DNA of 64,000 nucleotides from Marinoscillum sp964351625 (GTDB lineage: Bacteria > Bacteroidota > Bacteroidia > Cytophagales > Cyclobacteriaceae), in contig CAYGOV010000017.1 in the NCBI GenBank assembly GCA_964351625.1, positions 15,626-79,625 of the forward strand, in the 5' to 3' direction. This document shows positions 1 to 7,064 of the stretch, piece after piece. Every line of letters starts with the position of its first letter. Position 1 is the first letter of the stretch. Under the pieces are notes generated by a model. The model worked only from the letters and a program-made list of their open reading frames with translations. It was not told where the DNA came from and did not search any database. The position numbers and the translations under genes are program-made.

Positions 1-25
1 AAAGTAATAAACGACGACATAAAGT

Positions 26-844
26 TTGAATAAATTTTCCGGACTATATCAACGCATCATTTCAGCTGCAGCTGGAGCATCCATCATCATTACCTCGCTG
101 GTTTTGAGTGAATGGAGTTACTTCATTGTATTCATGGCGATATGTTTACTAGCGCAGTGGGAGTTTTACAGACTCTTCAAACTCCAAAATTACTTGCCTA
201 TAAGGCTTTTAGGAATCCTCATTGGCAGCATTCTATTCACCCTTTCATTTCTTATTTCTAGAGGTACGCTTGACGCGAAATACTACTTTGCCTTGTTCCC
301 AATGGCTTCACTTATATTTTTGGTGAAACTGTATAAGAAAAACGACAACAACCCATTCCTGAGTATTGCATTATTTTATCTCGGACTAACCTATGTAGTG
401 TTGCCATTTGCATTGATGAATGTCGTGGTTCATTATCATGGTGACTATAATTATGAGATCTTACTTGGTCTGATGTTGATTATTTGGGCGAGTGATACAG
501 GAGCTTACTTCGCAGGTATCCGATTTGGGAAAAGAAAACTTTTTGAGCGAATCTCCCCTAAAAAATCATGGGAAGGTGCCATTGGAGGAGCACTGACTGC
601 AGTAGCTTTTTCCGTGCTTATAAGTAGATACAGCACTGGTCTTGCCATGTGGCAATGGGTATCTATCGCGCTCATCGTTGTAATCGCTGGCACTTATGGT
701 GACCTAGTAGAATCCATGTTTAAAAGGAGTATTCAAATAAAAGACTCTGGCACCTCTATTCCCGGTCATGGAGGATTCTTAGATCGTTTTGATAGCCTGA
801 TTTTGGCCGTACCATTCATCGTGGTTTACCTCAAACTTTTCTAG
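26..844 (+). CDS. cdsA: Phosphatidate cytidylyltransferase
   Basis: Makes CDP-diacylglycerol from phosphatidate and CTP, the activated precursor of phospholipids, in the inner membrane. The 272-residue protein has a string of hydrophobic segments and ends with the family signature at about residues 230-260 (SMFKRSIQIKDSG, then PGHGGFLDRFDSL), whose Lys, Asp, His and Arg are diagnostic. The start is TTG: an in-frame TAA lies two codons upstream, and the next ATG would remove the conserved N-terminal membrane segment. A decarboxylase of the same pathway (psd) lies two genes downstream. The gene upstream is outside the window. Confidence 0.95.
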   Translation: MNKFSGLYQRIISAAAGASIIITSLVLSEWSYFIVFMAICLLAQWEFYRLFKLQNYLPIRLLGILIGSILFTLSFLISRGTLDAKYYFALFPMASLIFLVKLYKKNDNNPFLSIALFYLGLTYVVLPFALMNVVVHYHGDYNYEILLGLMLIIWASDTGAYFAGIRFGKRKLFERISPKKSWEGAIGGALTAVAFSVLISRYSTGLAMWQWVSIALIVVIAGTYGDLVESMFKRSIQIKDSGTSIPGHGGFLDRFDSLILAVPFIVVYLKLF

Positions 845-863
845 GTAATCGAGGGGAAAAACT

Positions 864-871
864 TAGCTTTG
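864..871 (+). promoter_or_regulatory. Predicted -7 promoter box upstream of the glutamate-type dehydrogenase
   Basis: TAGCTTTG is a perfect match to the Bacteroidota -7 consensus TAnnTTTG. It would put the transcript start about 35 nt before the ATG at 913. A clear TTTG -33 box at the usual 19-21 nt spacing is not visible (only a T-run around 837-840), so this is a moderate prediction. Confidence 0.45.
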
Positions 872-912
872 CAGCCAAATAAACAACAACCCCACAAAAC
901 CCTTAAACAAGT

Positions 913-2187
913 ATGGCGTACATTGAACCGGCTCCAATAAAGGATAAGAGTAATCCTTTTGAGTCAATGATGTCAAGATTTAATATCGCGGCTCAACACC
1001 TTGGTCTCGAAGATGAAGTTTACAACGTTTTAAAATCCCCATCTAAGCAAGTTATCGTCACTTTACCCGTCACAATGGACAATGGTTCTATCCGGGTATT
1101 TGAAGGTTATCGAGTGATTCATTCGAACATTCTTGGCCCATCCAAAGGAGGCATCCGCTATGACATGGATGTACATCTGGACGAAGTGAAAGCGCTGGCT
1201 GCTTGGATGACTTGGAAATGTGCCGTAGTGGATATCCCTTACGGTGGCGCCAAAGGTGGTGTCAAATGCAATCCAAGGGAAATGTCAGCTGGAGAGATCG
1301 AAAGATTGACCAGGGCCTATACGCAATCAATGTTGGAAATATTCGGCCCTGATCGTGATATCCCCGCACCAGACATGGGAACAGGTCCTCGCGAAATGGC
1401 TTGGCTGATGGATCAATACTCTCGCTCACAAGGTATGACGGTAAACTCCGTAGTGACAGGTAAGCCATTAGTTTTGGGTGGTTCACTTGGAAGAACTGAG
1501 GCTACCGGCCGTGGTGTGATGATCTCCGCACTTGCAGCAATGGAGAAACTAAAAATCAATCCTTTCAGAGCTACTTGCGCTGTACAAGGCTTTGGGAACG
1601 TAGGTTCTTGGGCAGCGCTTTTACTTGCTGAAAGAGGTGTGACCGTAGTGAGTGTTTCCGATCTATCTGGAGCTTATTACAATAAAGAAGGAATCAACAT
1701 CAAAGAGTCGATCGATTACAGAAATGCTAATAATGGATCACTTGAAGGATTTACTGGAGCAGAAAAAATCGATCCAGCAGAATTATTACTTTTGGATGTA
1801 GATGTTCTTGTGCCTGCAGCCATAGAAGATGTAATCACGGAAGAGAATGCTTCTAAAATTAAAGCGAAACTAATAGTAGAAGGAGCCAATGGTCCTACCT
1901 CCGCTAAGGCTGACGCCATTTTGAATGAAAAAGGAATCATGGCTGTGCCAGACATCCTTGCCAACGCTGGTGGTGTAACTGTAAGTTATTTTGAGTGGGT
2001 ACAAAACAGGCTAGGCTATAAGTGGACTGCTGAGCGTGTCAACAGAAGATCAGACCGTATCATGAAAACAGCTTTTGATAAGGTGTATGAAACAGCTCAG
2101 CAATATGATGTATCATTACGGATTGCCGCATATATTGTGGCTATAGATAAAGTAGCTAAGACCTATAAATTTAGAGGGGGTTTCTAA
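913..2187 (+). CDS. Glu/Leu/Phe/Val dehydrogenase (probable glutamate dehydrogenase)
   Basis: Catalyses reversible oxidative deamination of an amino acid, most probably glutamate to 2-oxoglutarate, linking nitrogen and carbon metabolism in the cytosol. At 424 residues it has the usual length of the small hexameric class. Seen in the sequence: the active-site stretch VDIPYGGAKGGV around residue 110 with the catalytic Lys, PAPDMGTG further on, and a Rossmann domain with GFGNVGSWAA around residue 225. Substrate choice cannot be fixed from motifs alone. The stop overlaps the psd start by one base, so the two genes are translationally coupled. Confidence 0.9.
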   Translation: MAYIEPAPIKDKSNPFESMMSRFNIAAQHLGLEDEVYNVLKSPSKQVIVTLPVTMDNGSIRVFEGYRVIHSNILGPSKGGIRYDMDVHLDEVKALAAWMTWKCAVVDIPYGGAKGGVKCNPREMSAGEIERLTRAYTQSMLEIFGPDRDIPAPDMGTGPREMAWLMDQYSRSQGMTVNSVVTGKPLVLGGSLGRTEATGRGVMISALAAMEKLKINPFRATCAVQGFGNVGSWAALLLAERGVTVVSVSDLSGAYYNKEGINIKESIDYRNANNGSLEGFTGAEKIDPAELLLLDVDVLVPAAIEDVITEENASKIKAKLIVEGANGPTSAKADAILNEKGIMAVPDILANAGGVTVSYFEWVQNRLGYKWTAERVNRRSDRIMKTAFDKVYETAQQYDVSLRIAAYIVAIDKVAKTYKFRGGF

Positions 2188-2843
2188 TGAATATACACAA
2201 AGAAGGAATCAAGATCATACCTATTGCAGCCCTCATACTCGGGCTGCTCTATGCTCTTTTGTTTTGGCTTTTGCCATTTCTAATAATCCAAGCTATACTT
2301 GGCGCAGCTGCGTTTGTCATGCTGGTATTGATTATCAGATTCTTTCGGGATCCAGAGTTTCCTATTGAAAAAAACGCCAACCAAATCATAGCTCCTGCTG
2401 ATGGTAAAGTGGTAGTGATAGAGGAAACCATGGAGGATGAATATTTAAAGGAAAAAAGGATTCAAGTTTCTATTTTCATGTCACCACTCAACGTGCACGT
2501 GACACGCAATCCGATAGAAGGCATTGTATCTTATTTCAAATATCATCCCGGTAAATTTTTAGTTGCTTGGCATCCGAAATCTAGCACGGAAAACGAAAGA
2601 ACATCAATCGGCCTAAAGCTGCCTACGGGAGTAGAAATACTAATACGACAAGTAGCTGGAGCTGTGGCACGCAGAATTTGCTTCTATGCAAAAAAAGGTG
2701 ACTTTGCAGAGCAAGGTCAGAAATTTGGATTCATCCGCTTCGGTAGTCGTATTGATCTTTACCTTCCACTTGATGCTAAAATAAAAGTAAAAATTGGGGA
2801 TATTTCCTATGGCGGAAAAACAGTGATTGCTGAGTTGAAATAA
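2187..2843 (+). CDS. psd: Phosphatidylserine decarboxylase (short, pyruvoyl-dependent type)
   Basis: Converts phosphatidylserine to phosphatidylethanolamine. The 218-residue protein has two N-terminal hydrophobic stretches (about residues 10-50) and the self-cleavage site FGSRIDLYLP near residue 190, where the Gly-Ser bond is cut to form the pyruvoyl group and the alpha/beta chains. IMSPLNVHVTRNP around residue 100 is also typical. It belongs to the compact archaeal/Bacteroidota-type family. The start codon overlaps the upstream dehydrogenase stop (TAATG). No phosphatidylserine synthase lies in this window. Confidence 0.93.
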   Translation: MNIHKEGIKIIPIAALILGLLYALLFWLLPFLIIQAILGAAAFVMLVLIIRFFRDPEFPIEKNANQIIAPADGKVVVIEETMEDEYLKEKRIQVSIFMSPLNVHVTRNPIEGIVSYFKYHPGKFLVAWHPKSSTENERTSIGLKLPTGVEILIRQVAGAVARRICFYAKKGDFAEQGQKFGFIRFGSRIDLYLPLDAKIKVKIGDISYGGKTVIAELK

Positions 2844-2866
2844 TCATTAATCCATAAGAATTTTTT

Positions 2867-2910
2867 AAAGGCGGTCTCAAAAGCTAAAGCAATGAGGCCG
2901 CCTTTTTATT
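2867..2910 (+). terminator. Intrinsic terminator after psd
   Basis: A 13-bp stem (2867-2879 with 2893-2905, AAAGGCGGTCTCA against TGAGGCCGCCTTT, one G-U pair) with a 13-nt loop ends in a T-rich tail. It closes the cdsA-dehydrogenase-psd transcript before the RDD gene. Confidence 0.85.
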
Positions 2911-2945
2911 GCCTTGACTTAAATTGATCTAAAATTCATTAATTG

Positions 2946-3437
2946 ATGTCTACTACTAACTACGCAGGATTTTGGCTTAGGCTTGCAGCATATATCCTAG
3001 ATTATTTTATTATTCAGATTCTTCAATCAATCGTCATATTACCTCTATTGACACTTATGGGTTTTGATTTGCTCAAAAACTCAGAAGAAATAGATCTAGA
3101 GTGGTTGTCACAAGCTGAGCCTGCCGTAGCCCTCAATGTAATGATCAACAATATAGGTGAATTGATGATATTGGGCTTGGTGATAACACTCCTTTACTAC
3201 GCATTCATGGAGTCCAGTAAGTACAAAGCTACTATTGGCAAAATGGTCCTAAGACTTGAAGTCACCGACTTGAATGGCATTCCGCTAAATCTTGGATTGG
3301 CCTTGATAAGAAATTTTTCGAAGCTCTTTTCTACACTATTCTTTCTAATAGGCTACTTGCTAATTGGACTAACGCCAAAAAAGCAAGGCTTGCATGATAT
3401 GATGGCCAACACCTTGGTGTTGAGGAAGGAAGATTAG
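2946..3437 (+). CDS. RDD family integral membrane protein
   Basis: Small (163 aa) membrane protein of the RDD family, whose cellular role is usually unknown. Seen: the N-terminal FWLRLAAYILDY motif containing the family Arg and Asp, a hydrophobic stretch at about 12-40, two more around 75-95 and 120-145, and a late Arg/Asp-containing stretch (LTPKKQGLHDMMANT). I chose the ATG at 2946 over the TTG one codon upstream. The 3' end overlaps the converging GAF-domain gene by 4 bases. Confidence 0.8.
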   Translation: MSTTNYAGFWLRLAAYILDYFIIQILQSIVILPLLTLMGFDLLKNSEEIDLEWLSQAEPAVALNVMINNIGELMILGLVITLLYYAFMESSKYKATIGKMVLRLEVTDLNGIPLNLGLALIRNFSKLFSTLFFLIGYLLIGLTPKKQGLHDMMANTLVLRKED

Positions 3438-3907
3438 AAAAGATCTAAAACTTTTTCTAAATATTCTTGATCTACTGCATCGAAGGTGTCCAAGGCACTA
3501 CTGTCAATATCAAGCACCGCAATCAATTCTCCGTTAGCTGATCGAACTGGCAATACTATTTCTGACCTTGAATCAGAACTGCAAGCAATATGCCCCGGGA
3601 AAGCATCCACGTCAGGCACGATGATGGTCTTTCCTTGCTCGAATACGGCACCACAAACACCTTTACCTTTTTTGATACGCGTGCAGGCTATAGGCCCTTG
3701 AAATGGCCCCAATACCAACTCATCACCTTCCACCAGATAAAAGCCTATCCACAAATGACCAAAAGCAGCCTTTAGGGCAGCAGAAATATTGGCGAGATTG
3801 GCGATAAGATTGAGCTCACCTGAAATCAATCCTTTGATTTGAGGAATCAGCGATTCATATTGTTGTCGCTTGTCTGTGGTTGATAGTATGAATAGCTCCT
3901 CTGCCAT
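3434..3907 (-). CDS. msrC: Free methionine-(R)-sulfoxide reductase (GAF domain)
   Basis: A single GAF-domain enzyme of 157 residues that reduces free L-methionine (R)-sulfoxide in the cytosol with thioredoxin. The catalytic cysteines sit in KGKGVCGAV (about residue 87) and HIACSSDSRSEIVLPV (about 110-125), the hallmark arrangement of this family rather than a cNMP-sensing GAF. It starts 2 bases after the ribD stop, so it is probably cotranscribed with ribD. Family assignment is firm; substrate is by homology. Confidence 0.9.
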   Translation of the reverse strand: MAEELFILSTTDKRQQYESLIPQIKGLISGELNLIANLANISAALKAAFGHLWIGFYLVEGDELVLGPFQGPIACTRIKKGKGVCGAVFEQGKTIIVPDVDAFPGHIACSSDSRSEIVLPVRSANGELIAVLDIDSSALDTFDAVDQEYLEKVLDLF

Positions 3908-3909
3908 GA

Positions 3910-4929
3910 TTAATTGTTTAAATAGGTTTCTAATAAGTCTCCATTTACGATCTCTGAGTGCACAAGTTGCCCCGCTATTTTAGGGGCTTGGATTCCAGAG
4001 TCAAATGTAACGGGCGCGGTGAATTTTCGGGCTTCATCCCATAAGCCCGCATCAATGAATGAACGAAGCACTTGAGCTCCACCCTCTATGATGATCGACT
4101 GAATACCTTTTTCGTAAAGAGCAGACAATATCGTCAATGGTGTGATTTCAGAGAGCCTAATAAATTCCAGGATGTCCTTTGATTTTTTTTCCACGGAAGT
4201 GAAGCATATCGTCGAAACTTCCTCGTCAAAAAGATGCAAGTTACCATCCAATTTCCCTTCGCGATCTATGACTACTCTCACAGGATTTTTACCCTCCCAG
4301 TCCCTCACCGTAAGTGTCGGATTGTCATATTGAGCAGTCTTTGCACCTACTAAGATAGCTGCCTCCTCAGACCGCCATTTGTGTACCAACTGCCGTGATC
4401 GGTTATTACTGATCCACTTGCTGTCAAAATTTTCCCGAGCTACAAATCCGTCCTGAGTCTGAGCCCATTTCAAAATAACATAAGGTCTTTTCTTTCCATG
4501 AAAAGTGAAAAATCGTTTATTCAGCTTGCTCCCCTCCTCCGACAATAAATTTTCTAGAACTTCTATTCCCGCATTTCTAAGTTTGGCAATTCCTCTGCCC
4601 GAAACTTCTGGAAACGGGTCTTGATTGCAAATGATCACTCTTTTCACCTTCTTTTCTATAAGCAAATCAGCACAAGGTGGTGTTTTACCAAAATGCGAAC
4701 AAGGCTCCAAAGTGACATAAATATCGCTTTGTGTCAAAAGCTGCTTTTCCACTACTGTGTTTATTGCATTCACTTCCGCATGCGGTCCACCATTAGTGTG
4801 ATGATAGCCTTCCCCGATGATCTTGCCTTCATGCACTATTACACAACCCACCATAGGGTTTGGTGCTACGCTTCCTTGGCCTTTTTTGGCAAGCTCAAGG
4901 GCACGATGCATGAAACGCTCTTCGATCAT
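3910..4929 (-). CDS. ribD: Bifunctional riboflavin deaminase/reductase
   Basis: Performs the second and third steps of riboflavin synthesis: deamination of the pyrimidine and NADPH-dependent reduction of the ribose. The N-terminal deaminase domain has the zinc ligands in HAEVNAI (about residue 55) and PCSHFGKTPPCA (about 80-90). The C-terminal half is the reductase domain, with VGAKTAQYDNPTLTVRDW and IIIEGGAQVLRSFI. I prefer the ATG at 4929 (MIEERFMHRALELA), because the longer form from 4956 would add nine non-conserved residues and overlap the divergent prmC gene. Confidence 0.92.
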   Translation of the reverse strand: MIEERFMHRALELAKKGQGSVAPNPMVGCVIVHEGKIIGEGYHHTNGGPHAEVNAINTVVEKQLLTQSDIYVTLEPCSHFGKTPPCADLLIEKKVKRVIICNQDPFPEVSGRGIAKLRNAGIEVLENLLSEEGSKLNKRFFTFHGKKRPYVILKWAQTQDGFVARENFDSKWISNNRSRQLVHKWRSEEAAILVGAKTAQYDNPTLTVRDWEGKNPVRVVIDREGKLDGNLHLFDEEVSTICFTSVEKKSKDILEFIRLSEITPLTILSALYEKGIQSIIIEGGAQVLRSFIDAGLWDEARKFTAPVTFDSGIQAPKIAGQLVHSEIVNGDLLETYLNN

Positions 4930-4947
4930 ATTTGGTAACTTCGATTT

Positions 4948-5805
4948 GTGGATCAAAAATTAAGCGCAATTTATAAAGAAACCTTTGGGGCGCTAAGCAC
5001 TATTTATAAATTGGATGAGTCGGCGGCTCTTGCCAATCGTTTTTTTGAAGATGCATTAGATATATCCAAAATTCAGCGGCTCACCTCCTCAGATATTGAA
5101 CTGACTGAAAGCCAAATCGAAAAGTATAAAGCACTCTTTCCAAGATTGCTAAATGGTGAACCAATCCAGCATATTCTGGGATTTGCATTTTTCTTTGGGA
5201 ATAAATTTCGGGTGACGCCTGATACGTTGGTTCCACGCCAAGAAACAGAAGAGCTCGTAGAATTAATTGCAAGAAACTACACTCAAAGTAGCGAACTCAC
5301 TATTCTCGACATTGGCACGGGGACTGGCTGTATCGCTATCAGTTTGGCACTAGAGCTCAAGAAGGCAATAGTTGTCGGTTGGGATATAAGTCCTGCAGCA
5401 GTTGAACTTGCAAAGCTGAATGCTGAAAACCTTCATGCCCATGCGAAATTTGAGGTTCATGATGTTTTATCAGAAGCACCAGCAGAGTCTTTTGATATCA
5501 TCGTAAGCAATCCCCCCTATATCCCAAATAGAGAGCGAGCCCAAATGGAAAAAAATGTGTTGGATTTCGACCCTAGTCTTGCATTATTCGTCCCGGATGA
5601 GAATCCCTTGATTTTCTATGAAAGAATCGCCTCAATTGCCTCATCAAAACTGAATGACTCAGGAAGTCTCTATTTTGAGATTCACGAGGATTTTGGACAA
5701 GAAGTCTGTGAAATGCTAAGAGCTAAAAAATACACTCAAGTTAGTTTGTATCAAGATCTGAACGGAAAAGACAGAATGGTATCGGCTACCAAGCCTCCTC
5801 AATAA
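4948..5805 (+). CDS. prmC: Release factor glutamine N5-methyltransferase
   Basis: Methylates the Gln of the GGQ motif in peptide release factors. The 285-residue protein has an N-terminal helical domain followed by a SAM-binding Rossmann fold: LVPRQETEELV, LDIGTGTGCIAISLA and the catalytic SNPPYIP near residue 190. It starts with GTG; no ATG near the N-terminus would keep the helical domain. Its 5' end lies 18 bases from the preferred ribD start, so the two share a tiny divergent control region. Its 3' end overlaps the converging TPK-like gene by 20 bases. Confidence 0.93.
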   Translation: MDQKLSAIYKETFGALSTIYKLDESAALANRFFEDALDISKIQRLTSSDIELTESQIEKYKALFPRLLNGEPIQHILGFAFFFGNKFRVTPDTLVPRQETEELVELIARNYTQSSELTILDIGTGTGCIAISLALELKKAIVVGWDISPAAVELAKLNAENLHAHAKFEVHDVLSEAPAESFDIIVSNPPYIPNRERAQMEKNVLDFDPSLALFVPDENPLIFYERIASIASSKLNDSGSLYFEIHEDFGQEVCEMLRAKKYTQVSLYQDLNGKDRMVSATKPPQ

Positions 5806-6415
5806 TAAATGGAATACGGTCACTCTGGATAATTAATTCTCCATCTATGGTCTTGCGAAATTGCTGGTGATGATCCGAAGTGTTAATCATTTCGATTCCT
5901 ACGCCTGAAAGCTTCCAATTCGTGATTTCAGATATTGACCTTACCTCAAAAGTCGTCCCTTTTGGCACCCATTTACTGAACTCTGTTTGATTAAAAACTA
6001 TCGCCCTAGTCTTCTCTGTAAGTATGGTGAATTCTATAAATTCCAACCACTTCTCAAGGCGCAATACTACCTCGGGCAGTGATGCTTGACTCGACAGAAT
6101 ATTTACACTTTTGTGATCATTTTTTTGAAGCAAGGTCAGCCCATCATCTAAAAAATCCGCCTCAGCTAATGCAATGATCTTCACTGGTTGTTGCTCTCTG
6201 AGCACACTCCACCATGCTTCATAATTAGCACTATTTATCAATGCCACATCCACTTTGTGACCCTTAGAAAGGTATAAATTCAAAGCTTGCTCACAACAAA
6301 CAACAGTTGGAGACCATTCTAACAGTGAATGCAGTACTTCAGTTGGGATTGCTTCCAAGTCACAAATAAGAAGTGCTGGCTCTTGTTCATCACGAACTAT
6401 GTGGTGAGAAGACAT
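5786..6415 (-). CDS. Thiamine pyrophosphokinase-like protein, catalytic motifs degenerate
   Basis: A 209-residue protein that I align by eye to thiamine pyrophosphokinase (TPK). The region where TPKs carry DGGA reads CEQA (about residue 41), GDFDS reads INSAN (about 60), and the KDxTD motif is ADFLDD (about 85). The C-terminus (DGELIIQSDRIPFIIEEAW) resembles the thiamine-binding end of TPK. So the fold appears kept but most catalytic Asp residues are gone. Context supports a thiamine link: a TPP riboswitch and uptake genes lie 3 kb away. It could be a divergent kinase, a binding protein, or unrelated. Confidence 0.5.
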   Translation of the reverse strand: MSSHHIVRDEQEPALLICDLEAIPTEVLHSLLEWSPTVVCCEQALNLYLSKGHKVDVALINSANYEAWWSVLREQQPVKIIALAEADFLDDGLTLLQKNDHKSVNILSSQASLPEVVLRLEKWLEFIEFTILTEKTRAIVFNQTEFSKWVPKGTTFEVRSISEITNWKLSGVGIEMINTSDHHQQFRKTIDGELIIQSDRIPFIIEEAW

Positions 6416-6486
6416 TGTTTTTCAGCGTTTTGGAATTAAATTCAAAGTAATTAAATCAATTTATAGCCTGAAATAGTTAGTGATTT

Positions 6487-7056
6487 ATGAAATCATGCAC
6501 ATTAATAATTTTAGCCACTTTACTCTTCGGCTGCATCGCTGAGAGAGAATTTGTACTTGAGTCAGATTATAGTTACCGGGGTAAGTTTAAAAAATACAAT
6601 TCCTTCGACTTTTTGAATTTGGGAGACACGGTGAATTACAATGGTCTCAGTGATGGAATGATCAAACATGAAATAGAGAGAAGGCTTGTATCTCAAGGAT
6701 ATAAACGGTCCGAAAAACCTTCACTGTATATCGCTTATAAAGTCTTCGATGCTTCATTGTCTATGAGAGGTTATGACCAAATGGAACTTGAAAGTTGGGA
6801 TCAACAGTATGGAGATTATTCAGAAAATGAAGATGTTTGGAAAAATAACGAAGCAGCCAATTACGTAGGTAAAAATTACCAAATGGAAAAGGGCACATTG
6901 CTGATAGACTTCATTGACAGCAAAACGAACGGAGTAATTTGGCAAGGTTACGTAAGTGGCCTGTTCAATGAACAGGTGCACTTTAGTAAAGATGTTCGTT
7001 ACTCCGTCCGTAGTATTCTCAATCAATATCGAATACTAGCTGCAAATTATAAATAA
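6487..7056 (+). CDS. DUF4136-like lipoprotein
   Basis: A 189-residue exported protein with a lipoprotein signal (lipobox LFGC, Cys at about residue 16), so probably anchored in the outer membrane. The mature part opens with a YSYRGKFKKYNSFDFLN stretch typical of DUF4136, and later residues (GTLLIDFIDSKTNGVIWQGYVSG) match the family's end. The function of the family is unknown. It stands alone between divergent and convergent neighbours, with its stop 8 bases from the converging TonB receptor stop. Confidence 0.7.
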   Translation: MKSCTLIILATLLFGCIAEREFVLESDYSYRGKFKKYNSFDFLNLGDTVNYNGLSDGMIKHEIERRLVSQGYKRSEKPSLYIAYKVFDASLSMRGYDQMELESWDQQYGDYSENEDVWKNNEAANYVGKNYQMEKGTLLIDFIDSKTNGVIWQGYVSGLFNEQVHFSKDVRYSVRSILNQYRILAANYK

Positions 7057-7064
7057 CCTACTGA

